DNA of 59,740 bases from an uncultured Clostridia bacterium. GTDB lineage: Bacteria; Bacillota; Clostridia; Christensenellales; UBA1242. The DNA is taken from assembly GCA_945928645.1 (NCBI GenBank), contig CAMENR010000007.1:1-59740 (forward strand). Reading direction: 5' to 3'. A program made the position numbers and the translations under genes. Shown piece after piece: positions 17,076 through 27,500 of the stretch. Every line of letters starts with the position of its first letter. Position 1 is the stretch's first letter. The notes beneath the pieces are model-generated. The model searched no databases. It was not told the DNA's origin and was given only the letters and a program-made list of their open reading frames with translations.

Positions 17076-17837
17076 ATGTATAGAGTCTTTAAGAGATTTT
17101 TTGACATAGTTTTTTCGGCAGGATTGATTGTCATCCTATCCCCATTGATGCTGATATTGTCGCTATTGGTGCTTGTATTTGTGGGTAGGCCTGTTATTTT
17201 TAGGCAACCAAGACCAGGAAAAGATAGGAAAATTTTTATGTTTTACAAGTTTAGGAGTATGAACTTCAAAACAGATGAAAAGGGAAATCTTCTTCCAGAC
17301 TCTCAAAGGATAACTAAATTTGGAAAATTTCTTCGAAAGACTAGCCTTGATGAGTTGCCTCAGTTGTTCAACATCTTAAAAGGTGATATGAGTTTTATTG
17401 GACCAAGACCAAAACTTGTAGAAGATATGTTATTTTTCCCAGAAGACACAAAGACTTTTGATGTTAGACCAGGTCTTACAGGGCTAGCGCAAGTTAATGG
17501 CAGAATAGACAATACTTGGGAAAGTGTGCTGTATTACAATGACACTTATGTCGAGAAAATGTCTTTTGCAATGGATATTAAGATACTTTTTAAGACTGTG
17601 GGTGTTGTTTTGAGCAAGAAGGGTGTTAATGACGGAACAAAGGATATTCAAGATTATTATTACCCAGACTATTTGTTGCGTGTTGGAAAGATAACACAAG
17701 ACGAATATTTTGCAGGTAAGACTAGGGCGAAGAGGATGGAACGAGCTTTTTTTGAGTCTAAAAGCAAGAAACTTGCTCATGGCAATGTTACTGCCGAACA
17801 AGAGGACTTTGATTTGCAGGAAAAAAGTGCTGACTAA
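17076..17837 (+). CDS. Undecaprenyl-phosphate sugar-1-phosphate transferase
   Basis: 253 residues, the catalytic-domain-only (PglC-like) form of the bacterial sugar transferase family. One N-terminal hydrophobic segment (about 8-35), then FYKFRSM, TSLDELPQLFNILKGDMSFIGPRP and DVRPGLTGLAQVNGR, all family signatures including the catalytic D-E pair. It transfers a sugar phosphate from a nucleotide sugar to the lipid carrier, the first step in making capsule, O-glycan or surface-protein glycans. It is slightly longer than usual, with a charged tail of about 50 residues. No other glycan genes are adjacent. Followed at once by a terminator. Confidence 0.93.
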   Translation: MYRVFKRFFDIVFSAGLIVILSPLMLILSLLVLVFVGRPVIFRQPRPGKDRKIFMFYKFRSMNFKTDEKGNLLPDSQRITKFGKFLRKTSLDELPQLFNILKGDMSFIGPRPKLVEDMLFFPEDTKTFDVRPGLTGLAQVNGRIDNTWESVLYYNDTYVEKMSFAMDIKILFKTVGVVLSKKGVNDGTKDIQDYYYPDYLLRVGKITQDEYFAGKTRAKRMERAFFESKSKKLAHGNVTAEQEDFDLQEKSAD

Positions 17838-17840
17838 AAT

Positions 17841-17868
17841 AGATTGCCCAAGAGGCAGTCTTTTTTTT
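17841..17868 (+). terminator. Terminator after the sugar transferase gene
   Basis: AGATTGCC (17841-17848) pairs with GGCAGTCT (17854-17861) including one G-U, 5-nt loop, then a run of eight T. Confidence 0.8.
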
Positions 17869-17897
17869 GAAAATAGGGACAAAAGGAAGGAGTAAAT

Positions 17898-19154
17898 ATG
17901 AAAATTACAATTTTGGGAACAGGATGTATTTGGACAAGAAGAGCTTGTGCTAGTTATCTTATCAATGACAATGTGTTAGTTGATTGTGGACTGGGGACAC
18001 TAAAGCAACTGCTAAAAACGACTGAGAGTAGTCTTCACCATGAGAAAATTCAAAAAATTAGGTTAATACTTATAACTCACTATCATATGGACCACTATTT
18101 TGATTTGACTTGCTTTTTGGATAAACTTGCAACGGACAAAAACCCTAATACTAGAGTAACCATAATTTGCCCTCCAGGAGGGGAAGAAAAAATTAAGCAA
18201 ATATGCAAGTTGGGTTGGGGAGATGTGTCATATCAAAAGTTGAAGTTTGACAAATACGTTACCTTTGTTGATGCGTCAAATATGGGAACATTTGAATTTG
18301 AGGACTTTGAAATCTCTTCTCTAAAGATGGATCATGGGCCTATAGAGGATTATGGATATTTAATAAAAGAAAAATCAACCGGCAAGGTAGTGTCATTTTC
18401 TGGAGATACATGTATGTGCGACAATCTTATGAAGATGATTGATTGTAGCAATCTGGCTTTTGTGGATATGGCAGGAACGGATATAAGTTACAAGCACTTT
18501 AATATAATAGATGGCATTGAGTTGATGAAAAAGTATAAAGATAAATGCACCATTTTCCCTTGCCACCTGACAAGTCAGGCGTATGACTATTCTGTAGGCA
18601 AAATAAATATCCCAAAAGAGTTAACGGTTATAAACTCTGACGATGAAGTCCCATTTGATTTTTGGACTCTAGAAAAAGAAGAATTGCCAGATATGGCAGT
18701 TGACTTTGAGGAATCTCGCAAATTATTTGGAAGGATAGAGGGACAGTTTGTTGATTTAGTTTTGTCGTCAACAGCCACTACCGGTTCAAAATATAACACT
18801 CCAACATTTTATTTTGATGTTTGCCCAAAAGATTCTTCGCTTATTATTGGCAAGGTTAGTTATAGCCTTATTCCCAACGACCTAAAAGGCCACGAAGGGA
18901 ATGTGTATATGAGTTTTGATAGAGAATATAAATTTAAGTCACTGGAATATGAATGTTGTCAACTTATAAAAAGAGTTGCAAAATATCATGGGGCTACAAG
19001 ACTTTATCTTACCTGTGACCCACGAGATTTTGATACAAGAACAGTGTTTGATACTCTGGGGGTAAGATTGCAAGAAATAACCACTTCCACCTACTATGAT
19101 GAAAACGGTAAAAGACAAATTATGGAAAATTGCATTTGGCAGTGGGAGTTTTGA
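17898..19154 (+). CDS. MBL-fold hydrolase fused to a GNAT acetyltransferase domain
   Basis: 418 residues. The N-terminal ~235 residues are a metallo-beta-lactamase fold of RNase Z-like type: ILGTG start, H61-x-H63-x-D65-H66 (HYHMDH), DHG at about 150, SGDT, and a late CHLTS histidine. After a short linker, residues ~255-418 read as a GNAT domain: PTFYFDV, IGKVSYSL, GHEGNVYMSFDREYKFKSLEYECCQLIKRVAKYHG, LYLTCDPRDFDTRTVFDTLG, ending in W-x-W-E-F. AGGAAGGAG precedes the ATG. typA follows after 13 bp, so the two are probably cotranscribed. The combined activity is unknown. Confidence 0.85.
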   Translation: MKITILGTGCIWTRRACASYLINDNVLVDCGLGTLKQLLKTTESSLHHEKIQKIRLILITHYHMDHYFDLTCFLDKLATDKNPNTRVTIICPPGGEEKIKQICKLGWGDVSYQKLKFDKYVTFVDASNMGTFEFEDFEISSLKMDHGPIEDYGYLIKEKSTGKVVSFSGDTCMCDNLMKMIDCSNLAFVDMAGTDISYKHFNIIDGIELMKKYKDKCTIFPCHLTSQAYDYSVGKINIPKELTVINSDDEVPFDFWTLEKEELPDMAVDFEESRKLFGRIEGQFVDLVLSSTATTGSKYNTPTFYFDVCPKDSSLIIGKVSYSLIPNDLKGHEGNVYMSFDREYKFKSLEYECCQLIKRVAKYHGATRLYLTCDPRDFDTRTVFDTLGVRLQEITTSTYYDENGKRQIMENCIWQWEF

Positions 19155-19167
19155 TTGAGGAGAAATT

Positions 19168-20997
19168 ATGGAAAATACAAAAGTAAGAAACATAGCAATT
19201 ATTGCACACGTTGACCATGGCAAAACAAGCCTAGTCAACGAGCTTCTAAAGCAAGGTGGTGCATTTAGACAAAATCAAGAAGTAGAAGATAGGGTTATGG
19301 ACTCTAATGCACTTGAACGTGAACGTGGGATAACCATTCTCAGCAAAAATGCATCTTTTATGTATAAAGATATAAAAATAAACGTAGTGGACACACCAGG
19401 ACACGCAGATTTTGGTGGGGAAGTGGAGAGAGTTCTCAAAATGGTAGATGGGGCTCTTTTGGTCGTTGATGCCTACGAAGGACCTATGCCACAGACGAGA
19501 TTTGTTTTGGAAAAAGCATTGGAACTTAACCTCAAAATTATTATTGTTATAAACAAAATAGATAGAAAGGACAGTCGTCTTGACGAAGTTCCAGACGAAG
19601 TATTGGAGTTGCTTTTGGATCTTAATGCAAACGATGAACAACTAGATAGTCCAATAGTGTATGCTTCTGCAAGATTTGGAACTGCCACATTAGACAAAAA
19701 TGTCCCTGGCAAAGATATGACTCCACTTTTTGAAGCCATTATCAACCATATTCCATGCCCAAGTGGAGATGAAAATTCTCCATTTGCGATGTTAGTTAGT
19801 TCAACAGAGCAGAATGACTTTTTGGGCAAACTGGCTGTGGGTAAGATAGAACAAGGCACTTTGCATATCAATGACAGCCTTGTGGTAACTAATTTCCACG
19901 ATAAAGAAAGAAATATTCCTTTTAAGGTCCAGAGTATGTTTGAATTTGTTGGGCTAAAACGTTCTCCTGTGCAAGAAGCAAAAGTAGGAGATATAGTCTG
20001 TATCGCTGGTGCAGACAATATAACGGTGGGGGATACACTAAGTGACAAGGAAAATGTAAAAACTTTGGATTTTGTTAAGATAAGTGAACCTAGCGTAGAA
20101 ATGAATTTTATGGTCAACAACAGCCCTTTTGCTGGCAAGGAAGGAAAATATTGCACTTCTAGACAGTTAAGAGATAGACTTATGAAAGAGGCAGTTAAGG
20201 ACTTGAGTTTGAGAGTATTTGATACAGACAGCGCAGATACTTTCCGAGTGCTTGGCAGGGGCGAAATGCACCTATCTATTTTGATGGAAAACCTTCGTCG
20301 TGATGGATACGAATTTCAGGTAAGTATGCCAAGAGTGTTGTATAAAGAGATTGATGGAAAGAAATATGAGCCAATAGAAAGACTTGTGATTGACTTGCCA
20401 GATGACAAAACAGGCAATGTAATAAGTGTTCTTGGAGCAAGAAAGGGTGAACTGCTGGGTATGCATAGCCATAATGGAAGGACAAGGTTGGAGTATCTTA
20501 TCCCAGCACGAGGATTGTTTGGCTACAAGAGTCAATTCCTAACTGACACCAATGGTGAAGGGATTATGAGCAGTGTTTTTCATGATTATGAGGAGTTTAA
20601 GGGGGCATTATCTAGACGAAACTATGGAATGCTGGTTGCATACGAAACTGGTGAAGCAGTGCAGTATGGATTGTTCTACTCTCAACAACATGGAAGGTTG
20701 TTTATAAACCCAGGGGAAAAGGTCTATGGTGGTATGATTGTAGGGACTAATCCACGTGTTGACGATATAGTAGTAAATGTTTGCAAGACAAAACACCTTA
20801 CCAACACTCGTTCTAGCGCCAGCGATGATGCATTGAGGTTGGAACCAGTGCAAAAGCCAAGTTTGGAGCAGTATCTAGATATGCTTGATGAAGATGAGTT
20901 GCTGGAAATTACCCCAAAAAGTATTCGTATGAGGAAGAAAACTCTTGACCATACAATTCGTGGCAGGGAAGATTACAAAAAGAAGAATGCAAAATAA
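19168..20997 (+). CDS. typA: Ribosome-binding GTPase TypA/BipA
   Basis: 609 residues, full length for the family. G1 is AHVDHGKTS (13-21), followed by RGITI in switch [15 protein letters not shown] (G3) and NKIDR (G4). Domains II and III, the EF-G-like domain V and the TypA-specific C-terminal domain are present, with [14 protein letters not shown] and the [11 protein letters not shown] region of the C-terminal domain. It is a translational GTPase that binds 70S ribosomes and supports growth under stress and assembly of the 50S subunit. GAGGAG lies upstream of the ATG. It follows the MBL-GNAT gene and is ended by the hairpin at 21051-21078. Confidence 0.97.
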   Translation: MENTKVRNIAIIAHVDHGKTSLVNELLKQGGAFRQNQEVEDRVMDSNALERERGITILSKNASFMYKDIKINVVDTPGHADFGGEVERVLKMVDGALLVVDAYEGPMPQTRFVLEKALELNLKIIIVINKIDRKDSRLDEVPDEVLELLLDLNANDEQLDSPIVYASARFGTATLDKNVPGKDMTPLFEAIINHIPCPSGDENSPFAMLVSSTEQNDFLGKLAVGKIEQGTLHINDSLVVTNFHDKERNIPFKVQSMFEFVGLKRSPVQEAKVGDIVCIAGADNITVGDTLSDKENVKTLDFVKISEPSVEMNFMVNNSPFAGKEGKYCTSRQLRDRLMKEAVKDLSLRVFDTDSADTFRVLGRGEMHLSILMENLRRDGYEFQVSMPRVLYKEIDGKKYEPIERLVIDLPDDKTGNVISVLGARKGELLGMHSHNGRTRLEYLIPARGLFGYKSQFLTDTNGEGIMSSVFHDYEEFKGALSRRNYGMLVAYETGEAVQYGLFYSQQHGRLFINPGEKVYGGMIVGTNPRVDDIVVNVCKTKHLTNTRSSASDDALRLEPVQKPSLEQYLDMLDEDELLEITPKSIRMRKKTLDHTIRGREDYKKKNAK

Positions 20998-21050
20998 CCT
21001 TGCAGTATAATTATGTTTTAGTTATTTACCTAAATATTTATTTATACTTA

Positions 21051-21078
21051 AAACAGGCAATTTATTTGCTTGTTTTTT
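21051..21078 (+). terminator. Terminator after typA
   Basis: AAACAGGCAA (21051-21060) pairs with TTGCTTGTTT (21066-21075), one G-U, 5-nt loop, within a longer T run. Confidence 0.7.
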
Positions 21079-21080
21079 GT

Positions 21081-21108
21081 TTGTTATATGTGCAAATTGT
21101 GTTATAAT
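21081..21108 (+). promoter_or_regulatory. Promoter and long leader of eno
   Basis: TTGTTA (21081-21086), 16-base spacer, TATAAT (21103-21108). The leader is about 110 bases. It contains a possible stem, ACAATTA with TAATTGT, around 21153-21182, so translation may be subject to RNA-level control. Confidence 0.5.
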
Positions 21109-21193
21109 TGATACGTTCAAAAAATCGCAAGGAGATAGACGAGTTATTTTGAAAACAATTAGGGTTTTTCTCTGTAATTGTACAAAAAGATAA

Positions 21194-22534
<1,341 letters not shown>

Positions 22535-22570
22535 TTTGGAGAAATATTTGTTCAATAGACAGATACAATT

Positions 22571-22591
22571 TTACACAAAAGCTTTGTGTAA
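22571..22591. other. Perfect small hairpin after eno
   Basis: TTACACAAA (22571-22579) pairs perfectly with TTTGTGTAA (22583-22591) over a 3-nt loop, 37 bp after the eno stop. No T run follows, so it may stabilise the 3' end of the message rather than terminate. Confidence 0.5.
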
Positions 22592-22722
22592 TAGGTAACT
22601 TATTATGAAAAAAATAGTTGATTTTATATTGCAATAATTAATAAATATGCATATCTTCAAAGACTATTTTATGTAATTATCAATTCATATTAAAGTTTGA
22701 TTTTTTAACAACATTTTACATT

Positions 22723-23030
22723 GATGATAATTCAAACTGTAATATCGTTGAAATAAGAGGTCTGCATTTTGCAAGTTGATTTGCAAACAAATTTAATAAA
22801 TCAATACGATATAGTTTATATTGCAAAAAAAGGCTCAAATTGAGCTTTTTTTTGTTGATAAAAACATACTTATGATGATAGGGAATTAAAACATATTAAA
22901 CTTGTAAAAATTGGTTAATGTTATTTATATAGTGTAAACTATGTGATGTTGTTTTGCATACTTAGTTTACAAAACAATTTGCTAAACGCAGATCCGTTGT
23001 TATAGCGGAATCATAGTTTGAATTATCATC
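22723..23030. repeat. Perfect 16-bp inverted repeat pair
   Basis: GATGATAATTCAAACT at 22723-22738 recurs inverted at 23015-23030. The arms are 276 bp apart and enclose the terminator at 22825-22853 and a 9-bp stem-loop. No ORF lies between them. Could be the ends of a short degraded element or two copies of a binding site. Confidence 0.45.
22825..22853 (+). terminator. Rho-independent terminator downstream of eno
   Basis: A-run plus GGCTCA (22825-22837) pairs with TGAGC plus a T-run (22841-22853). Strong U tail. It is about 290 bp after eno, so either eno has a long 3' untranslated region or a small RNA ends here. Confidence 0.7.
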
Positions 23031-23300
23031 GGTTGCTGAAAGTATCTCTTGGCTGTTTGCTGACAACTTCTGATAATGTAAATTAGATGTATTTTGACTA
23101 ATTGGACGGTTGTAAGTGGTTAAGAAAAATGATAGAAATTTGTCCTGTTTTCGACCATATAGTTGATTGCAATAGTCAGCAATAAAGCGAAATTTAGCAA
23201 ATACGACTAAATGGTCGGAAAATAAGGTATATATAAATGCTATAGCGTATTATTACACTAAATTCTGGAAAAATTAAGGCGAATAGACAGTCGGATTAGT
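22930..23300 (+). ncRNA. Candidate structured noncoding RNA
   Basis: Several stems follow one another without any credible ORF: TGTAAACTA (22933-22941) with TAGTTTACA (22963-22971), a 9-bp perfect stem; CCG...CGG around 22994-23008; and an 11-bp stem TTTTCGACCAT with ATGGTCGGAAAA (about 23147-23225, one G-U) enclosing an ATTGC-N8-GCAAT hairpin. G/C content rises locally above the flanks. I recognise no known RNA class (not tmRNA, RNase P or 6S by eye). Strand is a guess. Confidence 0.2.
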
Positions 23301-23629
23301 AAATTTAATAGGTAAGTTTTTAGTCAAAAATTTGTTTACTTTTATAATTATATTTTTTGTAATATTACAACCGGCGAGGTGTTTGTAAGTATTCTTTTAG
23401 ACAATTTAGTGACTTGTAGTTTGATTGGATTTTGTCTTATTGAAAAAGGCAATTTCTTTAACCAAAAGACATCAGTTTTTTAATTGTAAAAGTGATTATA
23501 TTAATTGTGAAAGGGAAGTTGTTTGATTGGTACCTACCTTATTGTAAGGGGGTAAATTGTAAAGGGGTTAATATAATAAAGTTGCTTGCAAGTTTTCATT
23601 TGTTATTTATAAATGATAAGATATTTTTG

Positions 23630-24060
23630 TGCAAATACAGGGTGTAAGATATAAATTTTTAGTCAATTTATAAGATAAATATAAGATACAAATTGTTAGG
23701 TTAGTTATAAGATAAAAATAAGAGCAAGTTATTAGTTTGATTATAAAGGAAACTATAAGACACAAATTGTTTGTTTGTAAGTAAAATATAAGACGCAAAT
23801 TGTTATTTTGATTATAAGAGGAATACAATCCTCAGGTTGTTATTTTGATTATAAGAGGAATACAATCCTCAGGTTGTTATTTTGATTATAAGAGGAATAC
23901 AATCCTCAGGTTGTTATTTTGATTGTAAGAGAGGTACAAAAAGTAAGTTATTAGTTCGATTGTAATGGAAATATAAAATACAAATTGTTAGGCTCATTAT
24001 AAGAGGAATATAAACCAACAGATTGTTATTTTGATTGTAAGAGAAAAACTTATAAATGTT
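23630..24060. repeat. Degenerate minisatellite array
   Basis: About eleven diverged units of roughly 35-37 bp, each with a TTGTTA/TTAGTTT-GATTATAAG-like core followed by AATA-AAG or ATACAA. The centre (23800-23937) is nearly perfect; units on both sides are decayed. Minus-strand ORFs here are only translations of the repeat. Confidence 0.6.
23800..23937. repeat. Three perfect 37-bp tandem repeats plus a diverged fourth
   Basis: Units at 23800-23836, 23837-23873 and 23874-23910 are identical; a fourth from 23911 diverges after about 14 bases. Each unit contains a short inverted repeat, GAGGA-N6-TCCTC. There are no variable spacers between the copies, so it is not a CRISPR array. Confidence 0.85.
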
Positions 24061-24216
24061 GAGAAAGATCTGATAGCTTATAGATTTTTTTATCCAAAAA
24101 CTGTAGAAAAACTGTAGGAAAATTTGGGAGAAATTTGTTTGATAAAATTGCATAAAAAATCATCTAAAATCTTTATAAAAATCTGTTAAAAATAATCGAA
24201 AAAATGCATATTTTAT

Positions 24217-24245
24217 TTGGTAAATATTTGCATATATGATATAAT
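24217..24245 (+). promoter_or_regulatory. Candidate promoter of the giant gene
   Basis: TTGGTA (24217-24222), 17-base spacer, TATAAT (24240-24245). A stem ATAATCG...CGATTAT (24246-24281) starts just at the predicted transcription start, giving a leader of about 295 bases that ends with AAGGAGG before ATG 24547. Confidence 0.4.
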
Positions 24246-24546
24246 ATAATCGTTAGGAAATGTCAAGAGTTTAGCGATTATTTTATATGTAAAAACCTGA
24301 CGAAATTTTTCATATATTTTGACTCAAAAAATCTACTTAATTTTTTGAAATATTTTTGCTTTAATTTTGTTTTCAAAAATGCTATGAATTTGAGAGAAAA
24401 GTATAAAGGGAGTTCTTATTGTTTTTTACAAAACTGTTGTGGTTTCGTTGTCGCTTGAAAATAGATTTGAAAAGGCAAAGGATTATTGACCTGATATTTT
24501 GTATATAAGAAATTTGTTGAGTTAAAATACTAAGGAGGAAAATTGA

Positions 24547-27500
24547 ATGGAAAACTTTACACCGAATGGGAATGGACAAAATCTTAATCCTCAAAACAAG
24601 AATGTTGGGAATGAGAAAGAGCCTATAAAAAGTAATCCGCCTCAAAACCAAATGTCTAGAAATGGCATAAATGGAAATCCTGCAAACAGACCTAACCAGT
24701 TTTATGGGAATAATGTCAATCCTGTAAACAGACAGGGTTCAGTTTATGGGAATGGTGGTAATCCTTCTAATTTTGCTGGCAACACAAATGTTGGTGGTAG
24801 AGTTTTTCAATCTCCAAATTCAAATAATGCGTCAAACAATCAGATGTCTTCTTTTGGTCAAGGTGCTTCTTCGCTTGGACAAGGAATGACTAGAAATATA
24901 GGGCAACAAAATGCTGGTTTACATAATCAACAACCAAGGCCAATGCCTCAAGCAAAAAATATTGAAGAAAAAAAAGTGGGTGGTGGATCTTTTGGGATGA
25001 CTGGAGGTTTGGCTGGGGGTTCTGGCAAAAAAGGTTTTTCTAAAAAACTTAAAATAATCGTCGCTAGTGTGATTTCTGCTTTGGTGGTTGCAATGTCTGT
25101 GATGGCAGGAGTCTTTCTTATCCCGAATGGCAATGGGAATAAATGCAAAGTTTCTTTTGAAGATATGGGGCCTTATGGTGAAAGAGAGACAGTTGAATTA
25201 AATGTTGGGGATAAATACGAAGCACCTGTGCTGAATGATATTTTGAGTGATGACGGAAAGAATAATGTGCTCGTCAAATTTAAGGGGTGGCTTAGAGAAG
25301 ATGGCTCGCCTTATGTTACTGGCGCTGTTGAAAGTGATTTGGTTTTGCATCCGGATTATGAATTAGGTAATGTTAAAACTATTTTCGTTGCAGTTGACAG
25401 TTACAACAACTCCAACTCTTACATATACCTGGGGAAAGTATTAACGACTTATTACGCTGAAAAACTATCTTTTGGCTCATATCTTGATTTGTATGAGAAT
25501 TTACAAATTGCAGAGGGTGTAAAAGGTGAAAGTTATTTGTCGGCAGACAGTCTTGTAAAGCGATATGAGTTGGAAAGCGGTTTGGGAACAGAATTGGATT
25601 ATTCTGCAAAAGATTATATTGATTTTGTTGGTAAATTTTTGAATGTTCAGAGTTTTTCTTTTGCCAATGAAGGAAGCGATGTCTATACATTGGAAGATAA
25701 AGTAGATTCGCCTAAAGGAGATAGGATTGTCGTAGTAAATTATGTTGGGAAGAATATTGAGATAGAGTATAATTCCAACCTAAAAAGTGTTGAAAAAGAA
25801 TATACAAGTGCTGGAATTGTGGGGGGAGTTTTTGAAAATGAAAGCACTGTTAGGTCTTATATCTTTGGGCAAGATAATTATGTTACGCCAACATATGCTT
25901 CGTTGATGTCGATGGACAGTTCGAAGGGGTTTGTATTGCAAGGACCAAGATATCATAGACTTATTGGTTGGTCTTTTATCTCCCCAAAGATTTCTACTGA
26001 ATCTGGAGAAGTCCAAAATCCAGAGTTTGGCAAAGAGGGAACTTATTACAAGTTTAATGCATCAGAAAGATTGAAACTTACAAGAGAGTTTTTGAAGGGC
26101 GAAAGCAAATTGACTTTGTATGCGGTTTGGGATGAAAATGTAACAAATCTTAACATTTACGCAAACCCAAATATGTCTAGCATTGCCAATATCCAAATGT
26201 CTGCTACTCAAGGCAAAAAGGTTGGTGAGTGGTTGGGAGAAGTCCTATCTCAACTTCAAAAAACTGGTAGTGTTTTGGTGGGATTTAATACCAGCCCAAG
26301 ATATGATGGAAAAATTTTGAATTTGGATACATTGCTAGAAGGTGGTTTGACCAGTCATAACAATCCAGATGAAGTTAATCCATACTTGAGTGGGGTTGAG
26401 GTAAATCTTTATGCAGTGTATAAAAGAGTTATTGATCAAACGATAATTAAATTGAATGACAATGATATTCCTGTTGCCGACTTAGATTTTTCTAAGGAAG
26501 GGTTGAATATAAATCTGAACCTGCAGGGTGTTGACGGGCAAAATTACATGTATGATATGCAAAATATAGAAGTTCAATTTGACGAAGATGCAAGGACAGT
26601 TATTGTAACCAATTTGATTGAGGGGACAACATTTGAGTTGCCAAAAATTTCAAGAGATAACTACTCTTTTGAGGGATATAAATCAAAGAATAAATTGTAT
26701 GCTCCAGATTATGTTTCAGACAAAATTGAGGTAGAGGTATTGCTGGATGATGTCTTAACAGATGGAACATTTGTGTTGAATGGTAATTGGAAAGGGGTAG
26801 AAACTTCTTTTGTATTTGATTTGCAAAATGGAGAAAGAAAAACTGTTACTGCTGTGTATGGGACAAAACTCGTTGCAGAAATATCCAAGTTGTCAACGGG
26901 GTATATGGCTGTAACTATTCGCAAGTTTATTGGTCTAGAGCCTGTCTTGTCTTTTGAATTTGCAAAAGAAGGATACAATTATGTGGGAATGTCTGCAAGA
27001 AGTGACGGTGAGAATGAATTGGGTGGAGTGCTAAGTGAATTTGTTCTTAATAATGCATTCCTAGATATGCTTGCTGATGACAATGGAACAAAAACTATAT
27101 ATGCTTGTTGGGAAATAAAAATTGTTACTGCTACATTTGTCTTGTCTGGTGGTGTTTTGGAAATTGACGGGGAAAATATAATAGGTCAATATGAAACAAA
27201 AACAACTTATGGTGGCAGTATCTATCTGCCAAGCAGAGATTTGTCCAAATTTGTAAGAGAAGGGTATTATTTTGACGGCTGGTTTAACAACTCCAACTTC
27301 AATGGCAATGCGGTGTGCGACTTTGACACAGAACAGTTGGTGTTGACATCAGACATAACTTTGTTTGCAAAATGGAATGAGATAGTAATAGCAACAATAT
27401 ACAGTGACTACAACAGGACAAAGAGTTTTAGTGTAGTGACAGATAGGGATGGAAACTTTGACTTTGCAGGGAATGAGATTGATGGAATGGCTTTTGTCGC

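Noticed and set aside
23800..23937. CRISPR array
   Set aside because: Units are directly adjacent with no unique spacers and no cas genes are present.
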